Shown: piece after piece, positions 23,501-34,096 of the stretch | How the letters are laid out: every line of letters starts with the position of its first letter | Numbering within the stretch: the first letter of the stretch is position 1 | From: Tubulanus polymorphus | Taxonomy: Eukaryota > Nemertea > Palaeonemertea > Tubulaniformes > Tubulanidae | Reading direction: 5' to 3' | DNA length: 64,000 nt | NCBI RefSeq assembly: GCF_964204645.1 | Contig: NC_134025.1 | Coordinates: forward strand, 22,660,001 to 22,724,000 | Position numbers and translations under genes: made by a program | The notes under the pieces: generated by a model | Databases searched by the model: none | Seen by the model: only the letters and a program-made list of their open reading frames with translations | Told to the model about the DNA's origin: nothing

Positions 23501-25763
23501 GAACCGATCAGGATATGACTAGTACCGATTTATTCGATTCCGATGATGTGCCGGGATTTCCGACTCGATCTCAATTCGAACCTAGTCCGATTCTACATCC
23601 GACCGTCAGAATACAGTCGCAAAACTCAGCGGAGATTACTCACCGCTCGAGTAACTCACCCGCCGCAGCCGGTAACAATAGTAGTAAGGACATGTTTACC
23701 GACGAAAGTTGGGAGAATATTCCGTTGGACGTTGCGATAGTTGAGAATAAAGCAGTTGCCGATCGATCGAAAGCAAATCCCGATGTGGGCAATAAAAGCT
23801 GGGATGACGACGACTTGTTCAACTCGTCGTTTCTGATGAAAGCGACGCAAACGATGACTGACGAATTGTACGACGCGAATACGCAGAGGTTTCGCACTCC
23901 GCAACCGAAATCGACGGATGCTACAGACGTTTCACGTTTGCCCGGAAATTCGCGTTTTCCTCAGAATGTTTCGAACCAACGGAGACGATCACCGTCTGAA
24001 ACGACGACGCCAGTAATCAGGCAAAAATTATTCGGACCCGCGCGAAATTCGAGTAAAAATCCAGCGAATTTTAAGGCGAAAAGTAACGTTTACAGGAATT
24101 CGAGTAAAAATTCCGATTCAAAAACCTCGAACACTACTTGCGTTAAAAAAGCTGTCGGCGATACGAACGTTTCGAAAATGAAAAATGCGTTCGCGAATAA
24201 GAAATCCCCGCCGTTGAAATTTTCTAGTCCGAAAGTGAACGCGCATTCGACGGTTCCCAGTTGGAAAGACACCAGTATAACGGACGATTTGCTGATGGAA
24301 TTAGCGGAACCGGATGAAATTCTCGATAGTCAAGTGAGCCAGTTGAAGGCGAGAACTTATCAGAACCACGATGGCATCATCGCTCCAACGCCCGTAAATA
24401 ACTTAAATAAGACTGCTTGTAGTAGAGGTAATTCCAAAGTCAATGATACGCCGAGCATTGCAGGGAGTTCTAGTAGTTCTATAGCGAAAAGTAACTGTGT
24501 TTCTTCGAGTCAGGCATCAACTGTTATCTTAGCAGTGTCCGACTGTCAGGATATTGCACCGAGAAGTCAAACGAAAGGCGAAAGTTTAGGTAAATTCCCT
24601 TTGACAAAAAGATATGACAGAGTTTTTGATCGAAATTATCTACCGGTAACTACCGGGAATTATCTACCGGGAAATTTCGGAGTGGTATGGCCGAGTGGTT
24701 AGAGCGCTTGCCTCTGGGAAGCCAGGTTCGAACCCCGTACATTGCCATAGTGTCCTCACAAGTGGCAAGACACTTATCCTCATTATTGCCTCTCTCCACT
24801 CAGGAGTAAATGAGTACCTGGCCTGAAAGATGACTCCTGAGCACTTGTTAGCCGCTCAGTGTTACTTCTCCCCAGGGAGAGATGACTGATACATGTTAAG
24901 AGTATCAAATGGCTGGGGTAATAATACGGAAAAATAGCTATATAAGACACATATTATTATTATTATTGAATTTGGATTTCATTTCTGGTTGTTCAATTTT
25001 TCTCCATGAGGGTTTCATTGTATCTGGGTTTGTTAAAATGTGGTTCCACTGTAATCCCAACTTTTTCTGCATAGTCGAGATTACTATTTCAGGATTTGAT
25101 TTCTGTGATGATGAGATGTTGTCGGAGCCTGCTATTCTTGCAATGTTGGACGAGGTAGAATGTAAGTAAGGATGATAAAAAACCTTGTCTACACGTAAAA
25201 AGCATGAATCCAGAGGCGTTTTTATTGAAGCAACTCGAATCAACACGGATCGAATCGCCCATTTATTTAAGCAACGCGCCTACAACGATTTGCCTACAAC
25301 GTCCATTTATTTAACCAAATCGCCAACGCGAGTACCCAATGCGACCAAATCGCTCATCGGAGCACTTTGATTCGATTTGCTACGACAGTGGAGCGTTCAG
25401 TGATAGATCAAAAACAAAATTGCGGCTTTTTTAATCGCAGAAAATTCGGGTTCCAGTTATGGAGAGTAGGGTCATTTATTTAAGGCGATTCGATTTGTAC
25501 CCATGACAGTAATCGACGGAGCAAAGCGATTTTATACGAGTTGCTTAAATAAAAACGCCTCAGCATTAACAGAATTGTTTTATGCTTTCATTTTGCCTGC
25601 CTTTTCAGCTCAAGCCACTCAGAGCAGTCAAAGAAGCACGGGTAGCAGCTCCTTGAGTAGCAGTCAACCAAAATATTCCGCCGATGACATTGAGAAAAAG
25701 AAATTGGCTGCGATCAAAAGACGCCAGGAAAAAATAACTTCATCGCAAATAAGATACGCTTAA
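20585..25763 (+). CDS. ETAA1: ETAA1, RPA-dependent ATR activator (677 aa)
   Basis: Eight exons: 20585-20834, 21351-21533, 21789-21841, 22056-22159, 22891-22995, 23475-24589, 25093-25161, 25609-25763 (2034 nt, frame kept). ETAA1 is recruited to RPA-coated single-stranded DNA and activates ATR. Supporting segments: RRKMCIQRTP and the WDCTSPEAIK block at residues 131-140; LLGIWMQKND; the acidic Trp motif NKSWDDDDLFNSSF (Trp341), the expected ATR-activating element; and a C-terminal RPA32-binding helix, KYSADDIEKKKLAAIKRR, at 648-665. Exon 6 is long and Ser/Asn-rich, as in other ETAA1 proteins. If its donor at 24590 is not used, the frame reads 37 codons into intron sequence and a SINE and stops at 24702, losing the RPA32 motif. 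The first ATG in frame is 20585. AATAAA is at 26182-26187. Confidence 0.9.
20911..21130. repeat. MITE of the GGGACTTGTCACAATTGAT family, short copy
   Basis: Inverted ends: gggacttgtcacaattgatg at the left and tcaattgtgacaagtccctg at the right, about 220 bp apart, in ETAA1 intron 1. The same ends bound the much larger foldback unit at 37103-38391, so both are members of one non-autonomous family. Confidence 0.75.
21541..21660. repeat. Repeat shared with 61340-61410
   Basis: The segment gaaaatatccgatcgtgaaactaaac-tacat-caggttact-a-tag-ggtagccta reappears in inverted orientation at about 61345-61405 (gtaggctacctag...gtttagtttcacaatcggatattttc). A dispersed repeat fragment in ETAA1 intron 2. Confidence 0.5.
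24684..24968 (+). mobile_element. tRNA-derived SINE (plus orientation)
   Basis: A tRNA Ser/Leu-like head has an A box (TGGCCGAGTGG, 24688-24698) and a B box (GGTTCGAACCC, 24725-24735). A non-tRNA body follows (cacttatcctcattattgcc, actcaggagtaaatg, ctccccagggagagatgac), and the tail is an (ATT)n run near 24953-24968. A related copy lies in reverse at 60235-60482. The insertion is in ETAA1 intron 6, starting 94 bp after the exon-6 donor. Confidence 0.85.
25213..25561. repeat. MITE with GAGGCGTTTTTAT inverted ends
   Basis: Left end GAGGCGTTTTTATTGAAGCA followed by ACTCG; right end is the inverted form (CGAGTTGCTTAAATAAAAAC then GCCTC). The unit is about 349 bp and fills most of ETAA1 intron 7. 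No transposase frame. Target-site duplication unresolved. Confidence 0.7.
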
Positions 25764-26464
25764 TAACGATATCAGCATGTAAAGTGTTGAAGTTGGTTAA
25801 GAGGGCTTTGATTTAAGTTATGCTTGAAGATTTTGCAATTTATACCTCCATTAAGTGGTCATTTTCTTTTTGGTATAAAAATATGGTATAAACATACTTG
25901 ATCAAGGTTACATTTTTAATTCAGAAAATAAATCAAGGTTTTTTGAATATATGACATGAAAATAAATTGAAATTTTGATAAGTTTAACAATCTTTTTTTC
26001 CGGTAGATTCAGTCATTATGATATTTGATTTATGAGTATTTGATTTAAAGAAAATCATGCCGAACAATTTATACGTGTAATTTGTGCATTTTAAATTCAT
26101 TGAAATTTATTTTTACATATACTGGGTATCTATTGTGAGAATAACAACAGCTCATCATAAAATGTACACATGTAAATTATGAATAAAAATTGTATAGCTA
26201 TCTTCTGAAATGGCGAGGTTTTGTTTAAATGTTAATTTAAAGGGATTTTGTAAGAGGATAGTATTTGAGATTGCTAGATGACCAGTGTTGAAAACTACAT
26301 GTATAATAGTCTGAAAACCAGATGATGTACAGGTCCCCTGGGGAACAACGGCTAGATACTAGTCTACGTGTACAACTATTCATCAATCTTACAACAATTT
26401 TATTTAAAAAAAGAAAAAACAATCTATAAAACTTGATTTGCAGATGATGTAAATGCTGTTCATT

Positions 26465-26888
26465 CTACTCCGAATCAATTCCCCAACATCTCTTGTCGTA
26501 AAGCCTCACTGAATTCTTGCTGTCTAAGTATTCTCCGACTTTGTAGTAACCTGTAACAAAAAACCAATCCGTTGAAAATAAGGAGATAAATCATGGTGCC
26601 ATTACATGAGGATTTCTATTTAGTTTGACATTCTGGCAAAATATTTACCTGCCAATATATTCGGATGTTCTTTGGAGAGTTGATATCTGTACGCTGTAAT
26701 TAGAAAGAGATGATAGATTGAGTTTGTGACCGAAGTTGCTGTTGTCTCGCACTCTGGGATTTCTTACCTTGTGAATGGTTCATTTTTCGCCAGTAATAAT
26801 AAGCAACGCATAATGCAGCAAATTCGACGACCAGGACTCCTTTTCCGATGTTCACCAACAAATTCGATTTCCTCGGTTGTTTTCTCAT
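26465..26888 (-). CDS. CEBPZOS: CEBPZOS-like small mitochondrial membrane protein (83 aa)
   Basis: Three exons read leftward: 26888-26768, 26693-26649, 26550-26465 (252 nt). The protein starts MRKQPRKSNLLVNIGKGVLV, has one membrane segment at about residues 15-33 (GVLVVEFAALCVAYYYW), then KMNHSQAYRYQLSKEHPNIL followed by AGYYKVGEY. The human CEBPZOS protein (80 aa) has the same plan: a GVLVAE-type segment, KMHTSQ, a SKKYPFILEVYYK block and a short polar tail. The mammalian name reflects a position antisense to CEBPZ, which is not seen here; the neighbour is SLC30A6. A minus-strand AATAAA lies at 26403-26398, converging with the ETAA1 3' end. Function is poorly known; mitochondrial location is inferred from the family. 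Confidence 0.78.
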
Positions 26889-27207
26889 GATGATGGTACG
26901 AAGCCAGCTATGGTAGGTGAGGTAAAAACCCGGAAGTGATAAGCGAAACTACGGAAAAATACGAATAGTTTACGATTTCTTCGCGTAACTAGTGAAACAA
27001 CACGCTTGAAACAAGTGTCTTAGAAATGCTTATGATATGCTGAGTGATTTACTACCTTCGCTAGCCCAAAATAAACTATTTGCGCGAATAAACACAGGAA
27101 AATTGAACGCTTCCTAACCCGGAAGTAGATATGTCCGGGTCGTAGTCCGTGAAACGTCAACACGTTTGTCAATCATCATCAGCACCATTAAACTCTAATT
27201 AGATGAT
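26889..27207. promoter_or_regulatory. Bidirectional promoter CEBPZOS / SLC30A6 with two ETS-type sites
   Basis: The 319-bp gap between divergent start codons holds two copies of the ETS/GABP core ACCCGGAAGT, at 26928-26937 and 27117-27126, both on the plus strand. This arrangement is typical of housekeeping bidirectional promoters. Confidence 0.65.
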
Positions 27208-30200
27208 ATGAACCATTATTCAGACCCTAACGGTTTGATGTCCAAACCGTCTAGAATGGAACCGAATGGGAACATTGGTGTCGGGCGTCCTAACCATCAC
27301 AGCCATAATCACAGTGGAGCTGGTGGTAAGGACTCTGCCGTGTTATCAGTTTTCAATTCAATTAATTAAATTGATCATATGTTATGAAAAATTAAAACAT
27401 AATTGATAAATTGGGCTTATTGTTTAGCCTTTGTGAAAGTACACAATGGTTACACTATACAGGCAAAAATCACAATGTAGGCAGAATTTTTACACTGTTG
27501 TCGTCCCTGTCCACCCCCAATTTTTAATGCCCTTGAGTACACAGGCGATAGTAATGGAAAACATGTTAGAAACACGAGAACCATACTTAACTTACTACTA
27601 AATTTGACACTGAAAATTCCCATTTAGTTAATTTCTAATCGTATGTCTTCAATTTCATTCCTTTTTCCAGATGTGCGAATGAGAATATCATCGTCTGTTG
27701 ACAGTCAGCCTTCACAGGTAAAGTTATTCTTGCTCCAGATTGAAGGAATTTTATGATTCAAATGCGGGAAAATGCATCAACGAGCATCTACCAGTACTTT
27801 GATAAAGAGTTTTTGGGGGGAAGGCCCTGCACCAGTCTTGGCTTATGACACCTTTTGAAAAAACTTCCACTAATCCTCTGGTCTTGCTAATTCCAAATTG
27901 CTTCCACCAGTCCAGTTACCAACCCATTATTGTAGAACTGGGCCTTCAAAATGATGATTGTTCTCTTTTAAAGATTTGACCTTTTTTCCAGGGTGTGATA
28001 TATCCATTTCCAAATACATCGAGATCAATGGTTAAAAGATTTCAAAATGAGCTGTCGCAAGTCCTTCGTGAGAGACAGGTTGGTTAGACCCAAGTTTGAA
28101 CATTTTATTCAGTACAACAAAATGGAGCAGGTTTTTATTGAACTAGGGCTAAAGTGAAATGATGCCTTGTTTCTCCTAATCGGCCGGGTCACTTTGGTGA
28201 ACTGCATTAAAATTTTTAATCAGTTCATTTCTATAACTGCCGGGTCTGTTATTGTTAGCTTGATCATGATTTTTCAGGTCAGCGGAAATGAGAAAAAAGG
28301 TATCACTTTCACTGAGTTCACTTATTCTCATTTCCTGGAAATCTGTCTCATATTTTGCATTAATTATGAATCATGTGTATTTTATTTCAGGGAAAATTTA
28401 TTTTCATGCTTCTGATTTTTAATGCCATCGTTACATCTACGCTTCTGGTTTGGAGTCATTCTACGGAAAGTATGGGTAAGAACATAAAATCACTGTATTC
28501 TTCTCTTTTTAACCTTTGATTATTTTTTCGATGACTACTCCAAGATTTATCATAACACAATGCATTTCAATATTTCAGGTTTAGCTGCGTATACGTATAT
28601 AACTATTTTTGATATATTTGCGTAAGTATGTCTCATATTTCGAATGAAACAAACGCAAAAAATTGCATTGTCGAATAGTGATGAATTTGTGATGCAGTAT
28701 GATTTTGATTTTAGATTACTCACTAGCCTTCTGACAATCTGGGTACAACAAAAATCCATGATGAAAAATACAGTATTTTCGTTTGGGTAAGAGAATTTGA
28801 TCGCAATTGTTTTACTAATTGTGTACATTTTATTTCAACTTCGTTATCGTAATTTTCAGGTATGAAAGATTCGAGGTGTTAGCCGTATTTTCTTCCACTA
28901 TGCTCGCGCAACTGGGAGCCTTATTCGTTGTAAAAGAATGGTAAGGACGATTGATATGGCTATTTCAATTTTCAACATGATGTTTTCAAAACATCCTCGA
29001 AAATTAACTCGCTCTTGGTTCTTTCTTTCAACAGCGTTGAACGAATAATACAGCAGCCAGATATTCACACGTGAGTATTCAACCCTCCGTTCAATTTATC
29101 CTGGATTTTAGGAATAGATATGAAAATAAATGATGTATTCAAAATTTGTTCTATAGTCGATGATTAGATTGCTTTCACAATAATGCCATGGAATTAGAAC
29201 AGTTACATTTAACCCTTTAGTGCCTAAGGATGGATATATCAGTCTCATAGTAAATCCACATAATTGCCTGGAGACTGGTAAATCTGTCTTGCTCAAGCTA
29301 GCTGGTGCTGCTATCGTCTGGTTTTGAGTCTTATTAATTCCAAATCAGGCAGTCCAGAATCTTTTGACCTGTTTCACAGAAGAAACAGACTAATATTCCT
29401 TCTGAGTAACGCTTAGGCAATGAAGCACTTCCGATGGAAAAAATGCTAGGCACCATAAGGCTAGAAAAATTTGATTTTGTACATTATGCGTTTGTTTTGT
29501 AGAGGCCGACTACTGCCTGGTACTTGTCTCGCGTTTGTAGCACATTTGATCATTACGTATAGCATAAAAAATCGTGCATTTAATCACGTCATTGATGCTT
29601 CGAGTTCGAGTTGGCTTCAGGAACACGTCGCTGATATGAGCGAAAGGTAAAGGAGAGAACGATTTTATTTTAAAAAAATGGGAAATCTTCCTAATTAAGA
29701 CAACACTGGTAGTATTTAACTTTAATGCTAACATTACGATCTTCTATTCTTTCCACAGTTTATGTCATTACATTCCTGGACTGAGTAAATTACTGTTACC
29801 CCGAATCAATCCATTTGCACTGGTAGGATTCTCAGCCGGTCTGGCCTTGGTTTTAGCACATTTTGTCATCGATGTTTAGTGAGTACATTTTGTGATTATA
29901 GATTACTGAAATCACTTATAAATGTCTAGTGCTATTGTTTTGACTAATGTATAATAATATATTTCAGTAACTATCATTTGGCTGATAGTGTAGCTGCTCT
30001 GTCGATCGCTATAATGACTTGTGGTACTATGTTCCCGATGGCTTCTTACAGTGGTAAAATACTTCTACAGGTAAGTTCAATGTGTACCTTGAAATGGATA
30101 TTGAATGGTTGATTCAACTTGAAATATGCTCTATTTATGGCCATTTCTAGCTGCAGTGCTAATTTTATGTAAATATTAAAAACGGTAAGTTTCATTTGCT

Positions 30201-31092
30201 CTACATATTGCTGGGCTAGAAATGTATTCGATCCTTTGGGCCCTAGTCTTAAGTTTGAAAACCTCTAATTTCGACTCTTTCCCATTACTGTAGACAACTC
30301 CTTCACACATGATTGGACAGCTGGATAAATGTCTGAGAGAAGCCTCAACTTTAGACGGTGTCTTAGAATTCAGACACGAACATTTTTGGACGCTGTCTTT
30401 CGGCAAATTGGTACGATTCGTCGATTTACGTATTCATCTTAGAAAATATCTGATTATTGAAAGCTCACATTCAAAATAAAAAACATCATGAATCGTTTCT
30501 TACTACTTTTTAGGCTGGTTCGCTTCACGTAAGGATACGCAGAGATGCGAATGAACAAATGGTGCTCGCTCACGTAACGAATCGCCTTTCGACGCTCGTT
30601 TCGAATTTGACGATACAGATATTCAAAGACGACTGGGCGACGCGAGCTTCGGTTTATCAGTTACTGGGCAACGCTCCGAAATATGGAACCGGCATCGGCA
30701 CGTCGTCTCCGCCGCGGAAGCTTCCATCACCGTCTAGTTTCAACGACAATATACCGCTGTCCGCGTATCGAGCAGCGCCCGTTATTCCTAGTTTAACACC
30801 ATTTAGTAGCCCCGTTAGCGGAACTTCTAATACGCATGGTCAAACGACCAATGCTTTTACTTCGCCATCGTTTAACGCGAGGACAGTACCGAACAGCTCT
30901 ACGAATCTTGGAGCATCGAATTTTAGCTCGTCGTTTTCCAGTCCATCTCCACGCCCGTTACAACAACAAAAACCGGTTATTTCGTACGCTTTGCCGCCGC
31001 TGACGAATTCAACGGCTCCGCGAACTGCCATTCCGTATAACAGTCATATATCGCTAGGACTAAAAAACCAACACACGCATCATCAACACTGA
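27208..31092 (+). CDS. SLC30A6: SLC30A6 (ZnT6), zinc transporter family subunit (543 aa)
   Basis: Thirteen exons: 27208-27325, 27671-27717, 27992-28078, 28391-28475, 28579-28621, 28715-28786, 28860-28940, 29035-29070, 29503-29646, 29759-29878, 29968-30070, 30294-30410, 30514-31092 (1632 nt, frame kept). ZnT6-specific segments are AYTYITIFDIF, FGYERFEVLAVFSSTMLAQLG, QQPDIHTGRLLPGT, SWLQEHVADMSES, the C-terminal domain HMIGQLDKCLREASTLDGVL, and RRDANEQMVLAHVTNRL followed by QIFKDDW. The HxxxD metal sites of active ZnTs are degenerate (Asp present in TM2 IFD and TM5 LAD, but His at the -4 positions replaced), as in vertebrate ZnT6, which works as a partner of ZnT5 in the Golgi. The N-terminus has a His patch (NHHSHNHSG), and the long Ser/Pro-rich tail ends QHTHHQH. 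AATAAA at 31385-31390. Confidence 0.94.
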
Positions 31093-32084
31093 ACAAGGTT
31101 TGTTATTTGGATTTATAGATAATCGGAATTCGTTTTGTGTAAAAATGATCGCACGCTTGAATGGTGCAAGATAAGAGGAGTACAGGCAGCATCACGAATA
31201 GTGCAATGAATTTTGGAATTTGCTAAGAATTATCCAACGGGTACCAGTTCTTACCGCTGCCATTTTACTATCGATTCTCTTCTTTCGTTCAAAATGATCA
31301 CTTGAATTGTTTTGGTGCAGTTTCGAATTTTGCACTTGTAATGAAGATGGTATTTCTGTTTGTATTTTGTAAATCATGTTAACCAATAAAAAATTAAAAA
31401 TCCAGATTTCACTTTTTGATTTTTGGCATTTTGGTCTTGCTTAGATGTAGTCACAAAATTAATGAAATCATTTCAAGTTTTTGAAGAAAAAATATTTAAG
31501 TCTGGATGAAACGTCAATCAATTTTTATCGTTACCAGAAGTAAATTCCTTTTCGAATCCGAAGTCCGGAACCGTGAAATAATTCTTTCTACTCCGAGTCC
31601 AATTACGCGTTTTATTCTCGCTGTAGCTATGGCTGCCGTGTAAACAATTTTCAGAAATATTTGCACTTAAATAATCGTCCTTTCTACAAAATTCCACCAC
31701 TGCGACTTAAAGGTTGTTCAAACGTATATAGGAATGTATATTTCATAATGTGACTTTTTGTAATAGGCCTACGTTTTCGATAATGATCTCCAGGGTCCAG
31801 TTTTAAGTTTCATAAAACAGTTTTTACCTTCTTTTTTCTTTCTTCTTCCATTCCACAAGTTCAACCCTTTCATTGCTAATAAATTGACACCCGAAAGTGT
31901 TAGAGATAATAAGATAATAAGAAATATTTTGACAAATACTGCCCCAATGTTTCGAATGATGGGTATACCGTTACTTAGTTATAGTGTGTCTACACCGCTA
32001 TCCTACGGCAACCATAAATGATGCGCATCAAGCTTTACTAACAACTGTAAATCTCTTTTCTCTAGGTGTGAGATAATTTGAAAG
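31093..32084. other. SLC30A6 3' UTR and B9D2 upstream region
   Basis: The first 300 bp are the SLC30A6 3' UTR. No gene is supported between 31400 and 32084; minus-strand frames here are short and unlike proteins. The last 100 bp contain an X-box-like site (31998-32012). Confidence 0.5.
31998..32012 (+). promoter_or_regulatory. Candidate RFX X-box upstream of B9D2
   Basis: CTATCCTACGGCAAC fits the RFX X-box layout (GYTRCC, 1-3 nt spacer, RGYAAC) with a perfect right half and an imperfect left half. It is 73 bp upstream of the B9D2 ATG. RFX factors drive ciliary genes across animals, and B9D2 is one. Confidence 0.4.
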
Positions 32085-33257
32085 ATGGCTGAAGTACATG
32101 TAATTGGTCAGATTGAAGGAGCTAGTGGCTTCCCTGATCATAGCTTGTTCTGCAAATGGGGAATACACACTGGTATGTTTTATGTCATAGTAGGTCTAAA
32201 GCTGAAAGGCTACATACTCTGTAAAAAAATAAAGCCTGATGAGTGGGCGGCTATGACTGGTTGCCTTGTTTCACTAGTCTTTATTGCTAGGTACCATTTA
32301 ACATTAGTTCTAGGGGGATTTGATAATGAATCATTCTAAAGGAGTTGAGTTGGAAATTGTAAAGGCTATAGGCTATTCACATGAAGATCATAATGAGTGA
32401 CCTGGAACAAATAGGTCAAGTTTAAGGATTTAAGAATTTTTTTTTCAAAAATCACATTCTATTTGTAGGTGGTGCCTGGAAAGTGTTGTCTGGTCTAAAT
32501 GAGGGCCAAACTCAGGTTGACAATCCACAGTCTGAAGAACGAGCCCACTGGTGTCATCCCATTGATTTACATTTTGCTACAAAAGGTCTTCAAGGTGGGT
32601 TATTTGGTCCTGAAAGGACACAGAAAGAATTTGCCAGCATTATTCTATCAACACTTCCAAAAATGAACCGGGGAACTCTACAGAAAATCTGCTTAAAATA
32701 GACAAATGAATTTAGAATTTTATATTAGGCCTATGTGTTATCTTAAGTTATCTTAATTCATCTTATCTTTTATCTTTATATTTAATTTTTATTAGGCCTA
32801 TTATCTAGAAATTATAATAATAGCTAGGTTAACTGGGTTTACTCTTTATTTATACTTGTTTTTTCTTTTAATCTAATTCGATATGACTAGAGCTGTTCCC
32901 TGCTATTGGGCCTATTTGAGTAAATGAATTTCTTTTATTCTAGGCTGGCCAAAAATACACTTTCAAGTGTGGCATCAGGATAAATTCGGACGGAATGAAT
33001 TGTACGGATACGGCTTTTGTCACTTACCCTCATCGCCGGGAACTCATCTTATAGACTGTCCCACGTGGCGTCCGGTCGGTACATTTCGTGAACAGGTGTC
33101 TCAACAGTTTCTCGGCGGCGGACCTCAGTTACGCAATCCGGATTTGATATACAGCGGCGCGTATCGTTACAAACTGCATACATTAGCTATGGGACACGTA
33201 CATTTACACGTGAATATCATATTGAGGAACTTCGAGAAGTTCGGAATCGAATGCTAG
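32085..33257 (+). CDS. B9D2: B9D2, ciliary transition-zone B9 protein (175 aa)
   Basis: Three exons: 32085-32172, 32469-32594, 32944-33257 (528 nt). The 175-aa length equals that of human B9D2. The protein starts [16 protein letters not shown] and includes [64 protein letters not shown] and PTWRPVG, all hallmarks of the B9/C2-like fold that spans most of the chain. B9D2 acts with B9D1 and MKS1 in the tectonic/MKS complex at the base of cilia, controlling membrane protein entry. The gene converges on JKAMP. I found no strong AATAAA after the stop within the 3' region. Confidence 0.95.
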
Positions 33258-33515
33258 TTGATATCGCTCGGCGAATGAGAGTTCAGTATTTTATACAGAA
33301 AGATTCGTATGTGGGATGTAGCACTGAATGATAGTACTCGTTTGTGTCTGCAACAATCTCAAATTGAACAGTGCCTGTCCTCCCATGTTGAGTGGATGAG
33401 TTGCCTGAATTTGTTTTCATGCCAAAAGGAAAACAATTGTTTCGAAATATTTTAAAGTTTTATATTATTAGTAATATACGTGTACCGTGAAATATTGAAG
33501 TTAGTAATGGTAGGG

Positions 33516-33827
33516 TTATATGAAAATGTATGAATGTGAATCTAATTTGTTCATCTTTCTTGTACCTGGTTTATATGGTAATACATTTATACCTAAATTT
33601 TCATCTGCCAATTTATATATCATTCTTATTGATCTTAGTTGAGAATCCTGGCTTCGCATCATCATTAGTTTGCTCAACTTCTCATCTTGAAGAGTCCATT
33701 CAGACTTGATGCAGTTTATCACGCTGCCATCGCTTCTTAGCACTAGCTCATCAGCTTTCAAGATTTGTTGACCAAGCAAGCGGAACAGAATAGGCATCTG
33801 ACCCAAGGATTCTATCAAATTCTCCAT
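33516..33827 (-). CDS. Hypothetical single-exon open frame (103 codons)
   Basis: A minus-strand frame starting MENLIESLGQMPILFRLLG, with a composition more protein-like than its surroundings (helical, Leu/Lys/Glu-rich, e.g. WTLQDEKLSKLMMMRSQDSQ). A possible donor (gtacaag) follows codon KPG near 33560. I recognise no family. It lies between the convergent B9D2 and JKAMP 3' ends and could be a small gene, a pseudogene, or chance. Confidence 0.25.
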   Translation of the reverse strand: MENLIESLGQMPILFRLLGQQILKADELVLRSDGSVINCIKSEWTLQDEKLSKLMMMRSQDSQLRSIRMIYKLADENLGINVLPYKPGTRKMNKLDSHSYIFI

Positions 33828-34096
33828 GAATGATAAAATGTCCAGGCAGTGAATAAGACATATTGGTAATAATTACATTAAATCCGGGATGTTCAAAGCA
33901 AAGATATCAGTTATTATCTTTCAGACCTACAGCATAAAAAGACACAATAACAACCTCGTTTATTATTGAAGATTTTTTTAATCTGAAAATGAAAATTTAA
34001 CTTAATCGTACTTAATTGGCACATATACATACACGCATCGAAAAACATAACATGAAGAATACTGAAAGAAAATGCTTGAAACTATACACAACTCGG

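Noticed and set aside
24684-24756. Possible tRNA gene
   Set aside because: A and B boxes are good, but no paired acceptor stem is evident, a long non-tRNA body follows, and a related reverse copy exists at 60235-60482. It is a SINE head.
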